Assembly: GCA_021770345.1 (NCBI GenBank) | Contig: JAETRD010000006.1 | Span: forward strand, 62,001-126,000 | Source: Lachnospiraceae bacterium | GTDB taxonomy: Bacteria; Bacillota; Clostridia; Lachnospirales; Lachnospiraceae | DNA: 64,000 nt | Reading direction: 5' to 3' | Part shown: one piece after another, positions 17,909-26,187 of the stretch | How the letters are laid out: every line of letters begins with the position of its first letter | Numbering within the stretch: position 1 is the first letter of the stretch | Made by a program: the position numbers and the translations under genes | Notes under the pieces: model-generated | Databases searched by the model: none | Told to the model about the DNA's origin: nothing | What the model saw: only the letters and a program-made list of their open reading frames with translations

Positions 17909-19204
17909 ATGACAATACTCAGGGATTTATCCGTGCTGTGGTCACTGTTTCATATACTGATTCTTTTTATGCTGCTGTACCGTTCGCGTTATCCCCGGAA
18001 GAAAACGCTTATTCTCACGGGAACTACAATGGGCATTGTGATTTTTGTGAATGTGGCGGGGGTATCCCTTTACGGTGCCGAGGTGATGGGAAAAGTTTTC
18101 ATACTGACCTGCACACTGCCGAGTCTGCTGTTTTTCTGGTTTGTCTCTAAAGACAGAAACGGTCGGTTTTTCTTTACGTTCTGCACGGCGGACACGGTTG
18201 CGCTGTGGATTATCGCGGTGACCAATGTGGTCGATTTCTATTTCGGAGGGGAGCAGTATGTCCTGATGTTTGTCGGCAGACTGGTGTTATTTCCGCTGTT
18301 GGAATGGGCGGCGGTTCGTTACCTGCGAAAGCCCTATCTGGAACTTCAGGAGGAGGTTCCGGACGGATGGGGCATCTTTGCAGGCATGACGGCGCTTTAT
18401 TATATCCTGCTTGCCGTAATGGCAAATTTCCCCGTGATCATTACCGGAAGACCGCAGGAACTGCCGGCTTTTCTGCTGATACTTGTATTGATGCCTATGA
18501 CCTATGCGATCATTTTTTCGGCGCTGTACAGGCAGCTTTTGCTTTTCCGGAAGCAGCAGAGCGAGCGCAGCCTGCAGGAGCAGAAGCTCACACTCGAGGC
18601 ACAGCTTGACAATCAGCAGCGCGTGCGGCGGATGAAGCATGATATGAAGGGACATACGATCACGCTCTCGGGGCTGCTTGCCGCCGGAAAAGTCGAGGAG
18701 GCACAGAACTACTTAAAGGGCGTGGAAACCGAGATGGATACCCTGCCGAGGCTGTACTGCGCCAATCCCTACATCAATGCGGTACTGGTTCGGTATGATC
18801 AGATATTCCGGGAGATGGGGGCGGAGTGCAGTATGCAGATACAGGTCGGGGAGGAAGAGCTTCCCTATATGGAACTGTGCCAGATTCTCTCGAACGGGCT
18901 GGAAAATGTCCGCAATGCCGTAAGGGATCTGAAAGAAAACGAGAGAAAACTGTCTGTGCAGATGAAATACAGCAGGTCGTATCTGCTGCTCCGAATCCGC
19001 AACCGCTGCCGCAGGGATCTGAAAGTGGAAAAGGGTACAATTCCCGCGACAGACAAGGAGGGGCGTGACCACGGGTTCGGCCTTAAGACAATCCAGGAGA
19101 TGGCAAAACGGCTTGACGGCGAGATGTTCTGCTATACGGAGGACGGCGAGTTCGTCCTCGATGTGATGGTGCGCGGGAGTGAGGTGTCAAGAAAAAATAC
19201 TTGA
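17909..19204 (+). CDS. AgrC-like GHKL sensor histidine kinase (orphan)
   Basis: 431 residues. Six to seven N-terminal membrane helices (1-210) are followed by a coiled coil and a kinase core. The phospho-acceptor region reads RRMKHDMKGH near residue 240, the N box is SNGLENVRNAV near 325, and the G box DHGFGLKTIQ near 385. This is the AgrC/GHKL type that usually senses peptides. No response regulator or pro-peptide gene adjoins it, so its partner must be elsewhere. The ribosome binding site is GGGAGGAC. The 3' end overlaps the palindrome at the ylxM promoter. Confidence 0.85.
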   Translation: MTILRDLSVLWSLFHILILFMLLYRSRYPRKKTLILTGTTMGIVIFVNVAGVSLYGAEVMGKVFILTCTLPSLLFFWFVSKDRNGRFFFTFCTADTVALWIIAVTNVVDFYFGGEQYVLMFVGRLVLFPLLEWAAVRYLRKPYLELQEEVPDGWGIFAGMTALYYILLAVMANFPVIITGRPQELPAFLLILVLMPMTYAIIFSALYRQLLLFRKQQSERSLQEQKLTLEAQLDNQQRVRRMKHDMKGHTITLSGLLAAGKVEEAQNYLKGVETEMDTLPRLYCANPYINAVLVRYDQIFREMGAECSMQIQVGEEELPYMELCQILSNGLENVRNAVRDLKENERKLSVQMKYSRSYLLLRIRNRCRRDLKVEKGTIPATDKEGRDHGFGLKTIQEMAKRLDGEMFCYTEDGEFVLDVMVRGSEVSRKNT

Positions 19205-19229
19205 CACCTGGTTTGCCCTGTGATATTCT
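19182..19229 (+). promoter_or_regulatory. ylxM-ffh promoter with overlapping palindrome
   Basis: TTGACA (19201-19206), a 17-bp spacer and an extended -10 TGATATTCT (hexamer 19224-19229). A perfect 10-bp inverted repeat, AGGTGTCAAG (19182-19191) and CTTGACACCT (19200-19209), covers the -35 box. It could be an operator, or a terminator-like hairpin for the kinase gene ending at 19204. Confidence 0.7.
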
Positions 19230-19246
19230 ACTCAAGGTGATTGCTT

Positions 19247-19591
19247 ATGGAAGAGAAAATCGAGCAGACATACCTGTATGATTTTTATGGGGAGCTGCTG
19301 AACGAGCACCAGAGAAGGATCTACGAGGACTTTGTCTGCAACGATCTGTCGCTCGCGGAGATTGCAGAACAGGAGGGCATCAGCAGACAGGGAGTTCACG
19401 ATATGGTGCGGCGCTGCACAAGAACGCTCGAAGGTTACGAGTCAAAGCTGCATCTGGTCTCCCGTTTTCTGTCGACGAGGCAGAAGGTTATGCGCATCAG
19501 CGAACTGGCGCAGGGCTTCCGGAAGGAGCAGGAGGCTGCGGTTATGGAAGAAATCCAACGGATTTCCAATCAGATATTAGAGGAGTTGTAG
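19247..19591 (+). CDS. ylxM: YlxM-family SRP-associated helix-turn-helix protein
   Basis: 114 residues with a sigma-70 region-4-like helix-turn-helix ([20 protein letters not shown], residues 35-54). YlxM partners the SRP pathway; in Streptococcus it stimulates SRP activity, but its role here is inferred from position. The ATG at 19247 is preferred over the TTG at 19241 since AAGGTGA precedes it. The stop codon abuts the ffh start, giving translational coupling. Confidence 0.88.
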   Translation: MEEKIEQTYLYDFYGELLNEHQRRIYEDFVCNDLSLAEIAEQEGISRQGVHDMVRRCTRTLEGYESKLHLVSRFLSTRQKVMRISELAQGFRKEQEAAVMEEIQRISNQILEEL

Positions 19592-20944
19592 ATGGCATTT
19601 GACAGTTTGTCGGAAAAACTTCAAAACGTATTTAAGAATCTGCGGAGCAAGGGGCGTCTGACCGAGGAAGACGTAAAGGCTGCCTTAAAGGAAGTAAAGC
19701 TTGCGCTGCTTGAGGCGGATGTCAATTTTAAAGTGGTCAAGCAGTTTGTGCGGGACGTGCAGGAGCGGGCCGTGGGGCAGGACGTGATGAACGGACTGAA
19801 TCCCGGGCAGATGGTCATCAAGATTGTAAACGAAGAGATGGTCAGACTGATGGGCTCCGAGACGACGGAGCTTGCGCTGCAGCCGGGAAAGGCCATGACG
19901 GTCATTATGATGACCGGTCTGCAGGGCGCCGGAAAGACGACGACGACGGCGAAGCTTGCGGGCAAGTATAAGCAGAAGGGTAAAAAGGTGCTTCTCGTCG
20001 CCTGTGACGTTTACCGTCCCGCGGCGATTGAGCAGTTACAGATAAACGGCGAAAAACAGGGCGTCGAGGTTTTCTCCATGGGAGATAAGAACAGGCCCGT
20101 GGATATCGCAAAGGCGGCAGTCGAACATGCCGCGAAGCATGAGTTTAACCTTGTAATTATCGATACGGCCGGACGTCTTCATGTGGACGAGGATATGATG
20201 GCAGAACTTTTAGAGATAAAAGAGCACGTCACCGTGCATCAGACCGTTCTTGTGGTGGATGCGATGACCGGTCAGGACGCGGTAAATGTGGCGTCCACAT
20301 TTGAGGAGAAGATCGGGATTGACGGTGTGATTCTCACAAAATTAGACGGCGACACCAGAGGCGGTGCGGCGCTCTCGATACGGGCGGTGACCGGAAAGCC
20401 GATTCTCTATGCAGGTATGGGTGAGAAACTTTCCGATTTAGAGCAGTTTTATCCCGACCGCATGGCGTCCCGCATTCTCGGGATGGGCGATGTGCTGACG
20501 CTGATTGAGAAGGCGCAGGAGGAGTTCGACGAGGAAGCCGCGAAAAAGATGGAACAGAAGATGCGCAGAAATGAGTTTGACTTTGAGATGTACTTAGAGT
20601 CGATGAGTCAGATGCGCAAGATGGGCGGCATTTCGAGCGTTCTCGGCATGATGCCGGGATTGGGCGGCGGAAAGATGCCGGAGATTGACGAGGCTGCGGC
20701 CGAGAAGAATCTGGCACGCACCGAGGCGATGATCTATTCGATGACGCAGGAGGAGCGCTGTAATCCGGCACTCTTAAATCCCAGCAGAAAGCGCAGGATC
20801 GCGCAGGGAGCCGGAGTTGACATCGCGGAAGTCAATCGTCTGGTCAAGCAGTTTGAGCAGATGAAAAAGCTGATGAAGCAGATGCCGGGCATGGGAAAGC
20901 GCGGCGGACGTCGCGGCGGAATGTTTAAAGGACTTCCGTTTTGA
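19592..20944 (+). CDS. ffh: Signal recognition particle protein Ffh (SRP54)
   Basis: 450 residues. Ffh binds signal sequences of nascent membrane proteins and docks with FtsY. The N domain covers residues 1-95, the G domain has Walker A GLQGAGKTT near 110, DTAGRLHVDED and TKLDGDTRGG, and the C-terminal M domain is rich in methionine (MEQKMRRNEFDFEMYLE, then KKLMKQMPGMGKRGGRRGG). It begins immediately after the ylxM stop, with GAGGAG in the end of ylxM as ribosome binding site. Confidence 0.97.
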   Translation: MAFDSLSEKLQNVFKNLRSKGRLTEEDVKAALKEVKLALLEADVNFKVVKQFVRDVQERAVGQDVMNGLNPGQMVIKIVNEEMVRLMGSETTELALQPGKAMTVIMMTGLQGAGKTTTTAKLAGKYKQKGKKVLLVACDVYRPAAIEQLQINGEKQGVEVFSMGDKNRPVDIAKAAVEHAAKHEFNLVIIDTAGRLHVDEDMMAELLEIKEHVTVHQTVLVVDAMTGQDAVNVASTFEEKIGIDGVILTKLDGDTRGGAALSIRAVTGKPILYAGMGEKLSDLEQFYPDRMASRILGMGDVLTLIEKAQEEFDEEAAKKMEQKMRRNEFDFEMYLESMSQMRKMGGISSVLGMMPGLGGGKMPEIDEAAAEKNLARTEAMIYSMTQEERCNPALLNPSRKRRIAQGAGVDIAEVNRLVKQFEQMKKLMKQMPGMGKRGGRRGGMFKGLPF

Positions 20945-21013
20945 TATTTGGTAAAAAGTGTTTTTTGCATTTTTTAGATAAGATTGTTCAGCAAATTTAA
21001 GGAGGTGAAATCA

Positions 21014-21259
21014 ATGGCAGTAAAGATCAGATTAAGAAGAATGGGACAGAAGAAGGCTCCTTTCTATAGAATCGTTGTAGCAGATTCGCGCTCTCCGAGA
21101 GACGGAAAATGCATCGAGGAGATTGGAACTTATGATCCCACAAGAAACCCGAGCGAGTATCATGTAAACGAAGAGCTGGCTAAGAAGTGGTTAGCAAACG
21201 GCGCCCAGCCGACCGATACGGTAGCAAGAATTTTTAAGAGCGCCGGCATCGAGAAATAG
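21014..21259 (+). CDS. rpsP: 30S ribosomal protein S16
   Basis: 81 residues beginning [20 protein letters not shown], the conserved S16 N-terminus; [16 protein letters not shown] follows. S16 helps early assembly of the 30S subunit. The start at 21014 follows a perfect AAGGAGGTGA. It sits between ffh and khpA in the standard Firmicutes order. Confidence 0.97.
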   Translation: MAVKIRLRRMGQKKAPFYRIVVADSRSPRDGKCIEEIGTYDPTRNPSEYHVNEELAKKWLANGAQPTDTVARIFKSAGIEK

Positions 21260-21278
21260 GGATTCGTGAGGTGGACCA

Positions 21279-21509
21279 ATGAAAGAATTAGTGGAAGTAA
21301 TCGCCAAAGCGCTCGTGGACTCTCCGGATGAGGTTGTTGTGACCAGAACCGAGAATGAGAAATCCATTGTTTTGGAACTGCGTGTGGCGCAGTCCGACAT
21401 GGGAAAAGTAATCGGCAAGCAGGGGCGCATTGCAAAGGCCATTCGTGCCGTTGTGAAGGCTGCTGCCTCAAAGGAAGAGAAGAAGGTTATTGTAGAAATC
21501 ATGCAGTAA
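21279..21509 (+). CDS. khpA: KH-domain RNA-binding protein KhpA (YlqC)
   Basis: 76 residues forming a single KH domain with the RNA-contacting loop [11 protein letters not shown] near residue 47. In Firmicutes KhpA pairs with KhpB/Jag and binds many RNAs, linking to cell division and RNA stability. The gene follows rpsP after 19 bp and is followed by a hairpin at 21512-21545. Confidence 0.92.
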   Translation: MKELVEVIAKALVDSPDEVVVTRTENEKSIVLELRVAQSDMGKVIGKQGRIAKAIRAVVKAAASKEEKKVIVEIMQ

Positions 21510-21511
21510 CG

Positions 21512-21545
21512 AAAAGAAGCTGTCCAGATTCGGACAGCTTCTTTT
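21512..21545 (+). terminator. Internal terminator or attenuator between khpA and rimM
   Basis: AAAAGAAGCTGTCC and GGACAGCTTCTTTT form a perfect 14-bp stem with a 6-nt loop, ending in four Ts. It lies 20 bp before the rimM start, so it may lower rimM expression relative to rpsP and khpA. Confidence 0.7.
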
Positions 21546-21564
21546 GGAAAGCGGAGAAATAAAA

Positions 21565-22086
21565 ATGGACGATTTATTGCAGGTAGGCGTGATCACGACG
21601 ACCCACGGCGTGCGCGGGGAGGTCAAGGTCTATCCGACAACGGATGACGCATCGCGCTTTCAAACCTTAAAACAGGTGATTTTAGATACGGGAAAAGAGA
21701 AGATCGAGCTGGAGATTTCCGGGGTAAAGTTTTTTAAAAACATGGTTATTCTGAAATTCAAAGGCATTGACGATATCAACGACGTGGAGCAATATCGCAA
21801 AAAGAGCCTGTATGTCACGCGTGAAAATGCGGTGGAGCTCGCGGAGAACGAATATTTTATCGCGGATCTCATCGGGCTTGCGGTGACCTCCGACGAGGGG
21901 GAAGACTTAGGCGAGGTGAAAGACGTATTGCAGACTGGAGCCAACGATGTCTATGTGGTCGGGCGGGAAGACGGCGCGGATATCCTGCTTCCGGCCATCC
22001 GCGATTGTGTGAAGCAGGTGGACGTCGAGGGGGGAAGCATGACCGTGCATCTTCTGCCGGGACTGCGGGAACTCAATCAGTCCTGA
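21565..22086 (+). CDS. rimM: Ribosome maturation factor RimM
   Basis: 173 residues. RimM binds S19 and assists maturation of the 30S head. The N-terminal barrel shows [16 protein letters not shown] (residues 7-22), and the PRC-barrel half includes IADLIGLAV and [11 protein letters not shown]. The ATG at 21565 follows GCGGAG. In most relatives trmD follows directly; here an AT-rich two-gene module is inserted in between. Confidence 0.94.
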   Translation: MDDLLQVGVITTTHGVRGEVKVYPTTDDASRFQTLKQVILDTGKEKIELEISGVKFFKNMVILKFKGIDDINDVEQYRKKSLYVTRENAVELAENEYFIADLIGLAVTSDEGEDLGEVKDVLQTGANDVYVVGREDGADILLPAIRDCVKQVDVEGGSMTVHLLPGLRELNQS

Positions 22087-22223
22087 CAGGGCGGGCGCTG
22101 CCGGAGAGTGGAGATGTAGGAAAAGTACGGAAGCATGAATCCGGCGGGGATTCTCGCGTCGACGATCGTGGCCATGCTTATCAGTTCGTTGATGGCGGCG
22201 GTGTATTGTAAGGGAAAGATAGG

Positions 22224-22255
22224 AAGCGGAGAACTTGAGATGGTACTCCGCTTTT
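22224..22255 (+). terminator. Terminator closing the rpsP-khpA-rimM operon
   Basis: AAGCGGAG and CTCCGCTTTT form an 8-bp stem with a 14-nt loop and a short T-run. Confidence 0.65.
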
Positions 22256-22297
22256 ATCTAATAAAATAAATAAAAACAAGAATGTCGAGAATAATTA

Positions 22298-22326
22298 TTG
22301 AAATAATATGAAAAAGTATATATAAT
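22298..22326 (+). promoter_or_regulatory. Promoter of the AAA-ATPase/RloB-like module
   Basis: TTGAAA (22298-22303), a 17-bp spacer and TATAAT (22321-22326), in strongly AT-rich DNA, 44 bp before the ATPase start. Confidence 0.75.
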
Positions 22327-22369
22327 AGAAAATAGAAACAAAATTCTTGTAAATAAAAGGGAGATTGCA

Positions 22370-23527
22370 ATGAAGATATTAAAATTATCTATAGAGGGAT
22401 TACAAAATTTTAAAGATACTATGGAAGTAGATTTCGTTGCACAGCAAAGAGTAGATGATGATGACAGAATACAAATGTTTCATGTATTTTCTAATGTATA
22501 TATAAATCCAACGTTAGCTTTTATTGGTATTAATGCATCAGGTAAGACAACGATTTTAAAATTAATTTCCTTTTTTATAGGATTGTTAAATAATGAGCCT
22601 ATTAATAATATTTCTTCAAAAGAATTTTTATATGATCTGGATAACATAAAAAATACAATTTTTACCGCATACTTTTATCACAATAATGTTATCTATAAAC
22701 TGGAAACAGTAGTAGGGAAAAAGATAAATTCTATTGATGGTAATACAAAGCTTGTAATTATGGATGAAACACTATGGTCAAAAGAGGTTTGCAAAGTAAA
22801 AACTAAAAAAAGTCTCTATGATTTTACGGATGCTCAAGTGAAAATGAGAAGGGATAAAGATGAGAAGTATTTAATGGAGGATGTTAGCATTATCGTAGCC
22901 ATAAATAAGAAACAGGACACTAATTTTTTCTTATGTGATATGTCAGAGTTCACAGACCATAATATGTTGAACGTTTTAGGTCAATATCCGAAAGAAATAT
23001 TAACTTTTTTAGATCCCAGCATTGAAAATCTTAGCTGTGAACCAACTGAAAAGAAGGTTGATATCAGACTAAAATTTTACGGGAAAGATGAAATAGTTTT
23101 GAATAGTCCATTAGCGCTTAACAGATATCTTTCTTCGGGTACAATAAAAGGTCTAAGTGTATTTATGGGAGCAGTATTTTCATTTGTGGAAGGGGGATAT
23201 TTAATTGTAGATGAATTAGAAAATCATTTTAACAGAGAAATAGTTTCAACGTTAATACGCTTTTTTATGGATAAAAAAATCAATAAGAAAGGAGCAACCT
23301 TGATTTTTTCAACCCATTATTCAGAATTGCTCGATGAATTTAATAGGAATGATAGTATATATATTATAAAAAACAAAGAAGGGATTACAGCCGAAAAGCT
23401 TTCCGGTATTTTGAAAAGAAATGATATTAAGAAAAGTGAGGTTTATGATAGTGATTTTCTTGGAGGAACTGTACCAACCTATGAATCCTATATTGCATTA
23501 AAAAAATCTTTAGCTTCACTAAGATAG
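22370..23527 (+). CDS. AAA/ABC-type ATPase of a putative phage-defence pair
   Basis: 385 residues, of the AAA_15/AAA_21 (RecF/OLD-like) group. Walker A GINASGKTT is at residues 53-61, an ABC-like signature LSSGT near 254, Walker B YLIVDELEN near 277 and a late FSTHYSELLDEF motif supplies the switch histidine near 315. ATPases of this group are the sensor half of several two-gene abortive-infection systems (RloA/RloB, AbiL, PARIS). The start follows AAGGGAGA. Codon use is strongly AT-biased (AAA, TTA, ATA), unlike the flanking GC-rich genes, which indicates acquisition. A partner gene follows after 11 bp. Membership in any named system is inference. Confidence 0.8.
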   Translation: MKILKLSIEGLQNFKDTMEVDFVAQQRVDDDDRIQMFHVFSNVYINPTLAFIGINASGKTTILKLISFFIGLLNNEPINNISSKEFLYDLDNIKNTIFTAYFYHNNVIYKLETVVGKKINSIDGNTKLVIMDETLWSKEVCKVKTKKSLYDFTDAQVKMRRDKDEKYLMEDVSIIVAINKKQDTNFFLCDMSEFTDHNMLNVLGQYPKEILTFLDPSIENLSCEPTEKKVDIRLKFYGKDEIVLNSPLALNRYLSSGTIKGLSVFMGAVFSFVEGGYLIVDELENHFNREIVSTLIRFFMDKKINKKGATLIFSTHYSELLDEFNRNDSIYIIKNKEGITAEKLSGILKRNDIKKSEVYDSDFLGGTVPTYESYIALKKSLASLR

Positions 23528-23538
23528 GAGGCTTTAAA

Positions 23539-24060
23539 ATGGCAAAATATTTGGCATGTATCTGTGAAGGCGGTGCTGAGCGTGCAATATTAGATTTATT
23601 ACTTAATAATCATAAATTAATTTTTGAAAGGGAAGATTTAATTGAAGAAGAAGTGTTGAAATGCAGACGAGGACAAGACTTTGAAGAGAAGTATCTCAAG
23701 AAAGGATTTTCTGAAAAAATAACGGTTTACAGAGTTTTAGACTCAAGAAATGAGAACTTTAAGTTGCGTAAAGCATACGAGAAAAAGGTAGATGTTATAA
23801 ATGTAATTACAGCACCTGAAATTGAAATGCTTATAATATGTAACGAGGGAAAGTATAGAGAATTTAAAAGCAAGAGAGAAAAACCGAGTACATATTGTAA
23901 GCACGTTTTAGAATATAAAAATGTAAAAAGCTATGATTTCATTTATGAATATTTTTGTGATATAGATGTTTTAATCAATGCACTGCATGAGTATAGACGA
24001 GTAGCAAAAGTGCGTAGAAATGAGAAAACATTATGGGATTTATTAAAACAAAAAAGCTAA
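23539..24060 (+). CDS. RloB/TOPRIM-like putative nuclease partner
   Basis: 173 residues. The N-terminus YLACICEGGAERAIL places two glutamates (E10, E14) in the pattern of a TOPRIM or RloB EGxxE motif. A beta strand with an aspartate (RVLDSRNE, D68) and an APEIEMLI motif (E94, E96) follow, comparable to the later acidic motifs of RloB-type proteins. I could not match it to a named family with certainty. It is AT-rich like the ATPase gene and shares its operon (11-bp gap, AGGAGG ribosome binding site). The likely role is the effector nuclease released or activated by the ATPase. No terminator separates it from trmD. Confidence 0.6.
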   Translation: MAKYLACICEGGAERAILDLLLNNHKLIFEREDLIEEEVLKCRRGQDFEEKYLKKGFSEKITVYRVLDSRNENFKLRKAYEKKVDVINVITAPEIEMLIICNEGKYREFKSKREKPSTYCKHVLEYKNVKSYDFIYEYFCDIDVLINALHEYRRVAKVRRNEKTLWDLLKQKS

Positions 24061-24127
24061 AAAGTTCGTGTCATTAAATTGATACATGAGGGCTGCAGGA
24101 GTGACGGGCGTGCACATGGAGGAGAAC

Positions 24128-25630
24128 ATGAATTTTCATATACTGACATTATTTCCGGATATGGTGATGCGGGGGATGCACACGAGCATTATCGGAAACG
24201 CGGTGGAAAAAGGGATTCTTGGGATAGAAGCGGTCGATATCCGGGATTACACGAAGGACAGGCATCGGAAGGTGGACGACTATCCCTACGGCGGCGGAGC
24301 CGGAATGCTGATGCAGGCGCAGCCGGTCTACGATGCGTGGCGCGCCGTGTCGGAGCGAATTTTAGGTGGTGCGGCGGAGGACTGCGCGGGGGAAGGCACA
24401 CGGGGAAACGGAGTGCCGGCCGTGTCGGATGACGGTAGAAAAGGCCGCGTGCGCACGGTTTATGTGACGCCGCAGGGTGTTCCTTTTACGCAGGCGATGG
24501 CGAAGGAATTTGCCGCGGAGGAGGAGCTTGTCATTCTCTGCGGCCATTACGAGGGCATCGACGAGCGGGTGCTTGCGGAGATTGTGACGGACTACGTTTC
24601 CATCGGGGATTATGTGCTGACCGGCGGAGAGCTTGCGGCTATGGTCATAGTGGATGCGGTTTCCAGAATGGTGCCGGGCGTGCTCTCGAACGAGAGCTCG
24701 GGGGAGACGGAATCCTTCGAGGGACATCTGTTAGAGTACCCGCAGTACAGCCGTCCGGAGTGCTGGATGGGAAAGCGGGTGCCGGATGTGCTGCTCTCCG
24801 GGAACCGGAAGAAAATCAGGGAGTGGCGCACGGCGCAGGCCGAGCAGCGCACGCGGGAGCGGCGTCCGGATTTGTACCAACAGTATGAAAAACTGCAGCA
24901 GTGCAGGGAAATCCTCGGGAGGAAAAAGCTGCTCCACATTGATATGACCGAGCTGATCGCGCGGGGAAAGGCGCGGCTTGTTGCGGCCGACGGGGCAAAT
25001 ATCTGTCTGAGGGATGCGGAGAGCGGCATCTATTTTCTGACGGCGGAAAATGCCGCGGAGGGCCATAAACTTTTCGAGAAGATTGCGCCGGGGCCGGATG
25101 TGCTTTTGGTGCTGCATCAGGAGTTTTTATGCGAACCGGCAATGGAATATCTTGGCACGCGGGAGCGGATGGACTGTTATCAGCTGGTGTATACACGCAG
25201 AGAAAAGCTTCCGGTCGCAGGGCTTTACCGCGAGGAGCAGACGACGGAGGACGGAGTGCCCGTGATTCGAAAGCTCACGCCGGAGTACACCGACACTGTG
25301 TTTGCGCACTATGAGATGGCAGGGGATCCCGCCTATATCCGGGAGCGCATCGCAAAGGGATGCGTGTTCGGCGCGTTCGTGGACGGAGAGTTGGCGGGTT
25401 TTGCGGGGAGCCACACCGAGGGGAGCATCGGGATGCTCACAGTGCTGCCGGAATACCGGGGGCGGAAAATCGGCAAGGCGCTGGAAACGTACATGATAAA
25501 CCGCTTTTTAGAGCAGGGATATACGCCGTACGGACAGGTGAAAGCCGGAAACGGGATTTCCATGCGCTTACAGGAGAGCCTGGGGCTGTATGCGGCGAAA
25601 GAAATGGTATATTGGGTCGGGGCAATCTGA
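24128..25630 (+). CDS. trmD: tRNA (guanine37-N1)-methyltransferase fused to a GNAT acetyltransferase domain
   Basis: 500 residues against about 240-250 for ordinary TrmD. Residues 1-255 form TrmD: FHILTLFPDM, YPYGGGAGM, CGHYEGIDERV and SIGDYVLTGGELA make the knotted SAM-binding site, and LLEYPQYSRPE follows. The usual catalytic-region DSF reads ESF here. About 25 extra residues sit between QAQPVYDAW and TVYVTPQG. Residues from about 270 form an added module that ends in a GNAT fold with the acetyl-CoA loop EYRGRKIGKALE near 445. The reading frame is continuous, so the fusion is real in this sequence. The ATG at 24128 follows GGAGGAG; 24116 is an alternative. TrmD makes m1G37 to prevent frameshifting; the acetyltransferase target is unknown. 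Confidence 0.88.
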   Translation: MNFHILTLFPDMVMRGMHTSIIGNAVEKGILGIEAVDIRDYTKDRHRKVDDYPYGGGAGMLMQAQPVYDAWRAVSERILGGAAEDCAGEGTRGNGVPAVSDDGRKGRVRTVYVTPQGVPFTQAMAKEFAAEEELVILCGHYEGIDERVLAEIVTDYVSIGDYVLTGGELAAMVIVDAVSRMVPGVLSNESSGETESFEGHLLEYPQYSRPECWMGKRVPDVLLSGNRKKIREWRTAQAEQRTRERRPDLYQQYEKLQQCREILGRKKLLHIDMTELIARGKARLVAADGANICLRDAESGIYFLTAENAAEGHKLFEKIAPGPDVLLVLHQEFLCEPAMEYLGTRERMDCYQLVYTRREKLPVAGLYREEQTTEDGVPVIRKLTPEYTDTVFAHYEMAGDPAYIRERIAKGCVFGAFVDGELAGFAGSHTEGSIGMLTVLPEYRGRKIGKALETYMINRFLEQGYTPYGQVKAGNGISMRLQESLGLYAAKEMVYWVGAI

Positions 25631-25653
25631 TGCCGCCCCCCCGAAAAATGTGC

Positions 25654-25682
25654 TTTACAAGCGCGGTGTTTCGTGGTAGACT
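25654..25682 (+). promoter_or_regulatory. Possible rplS promoter
   Basis: TTTACA (25654-25659), 17 bp, TAGACT (25677-25682), leaving an 80-nt leader before rplS. Weak -10, so tentative. Confidence 0.4.
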
Positions 25683-25762
25683 ACAATAGTTGTGAATAAA
25701 TAGATGGTCCTCTGTTACGAATTGACGTATTAAGAACATCCAGATTATCAGGAGGTCACAAG

Positions 25763-26116
25763 ATGAACGCAAATGAGATTATCAAGAGCATTGAAGCAGA
25801 GCAGCTCAAGGCGGAAGTGCCGCAGTTTTGCACCGGTGATACGGTGAAGGTATACGGCAAAATCAAAGAGGGTAACCGCGAGAGAATCCAGATTTTCGAG
25901 GGAACCGTGATTAAGAAGCAGGGCGGAAGCAACCGCGCAACCTTCACGGTGCGGAAGATTTCCAACGGTGTCGGTGTCGAGAAGACCTGGCCGCTGCATT
26001 CCCCGAATGTGGAGAAGGTGGAGGTTGTGCGTCAGGGTAAAGTGAGACGCGCGAAATTATTCTACCTCAGAGACCGTGTAGGAAAGAGAGCAAAAGTAAA
26101 AGAGCTTGTAAAATAA
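25763..26116 (+). CDS. rplS: 50S ribosomal protein L19
   Basis: 117 residues with the L19 signatures [25 protein letters not shown] and [17 protein letters not shown], ending in the basic [20 protein letters not shown]19 sits at the 30S-50S interface. The start follows CAGGAGGT. It lies downstream of trmD as usual, and a strong bidirectional terminator follows. Confidence 0.97.
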   Translation: MNANEIIKSIEAEQLKAEVPQFCTGDTVKVYGKIKEGNRERIQIFEGTVIKKQGGSNRATFTVRKISNGVGVEKTWPLHSPNVEKVEVVRQGKVRRAKLFYLRDRVGKRAKVKELVK

Positions 26117-26133
26117 TCTTAGCTTATCAGAAA

Positions 26134-26169
26134 CCCGCCGGGCATCGAAAGGTGCCCGGCGGGTTTTTC
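26134..26169. terminator. Bidirectional terminator between rplS and the C39-like peptidase gene
   Basis: AAACCCGCCGGGCA and TGCCCGGCGGGTTT form a 14-bp stem with an 8-nt loop. T-runs are available on both strands, serving the convergent genes. Confidence 0.9.
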
Positions 26170-26187
26170 GTGTGCCGGAATGACGCG

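Noticed and set aside
17909-19204. Complete agr-type quorum-sensing locus
   Set aside because: Only an AgrC-like kinase is present. No AgrB, AgrD or AgrA gene lies on either side.
22135-22269. Possible 44-codon hydrophobic peptide gene (MNPAGILASTIVAMLISSLM...) after rimM
   Set aside because: The second half of the frame is the rimM terminator hairpin itself, and only a weak ribosome binding site is present. Hydrophobicity alone is not enough.
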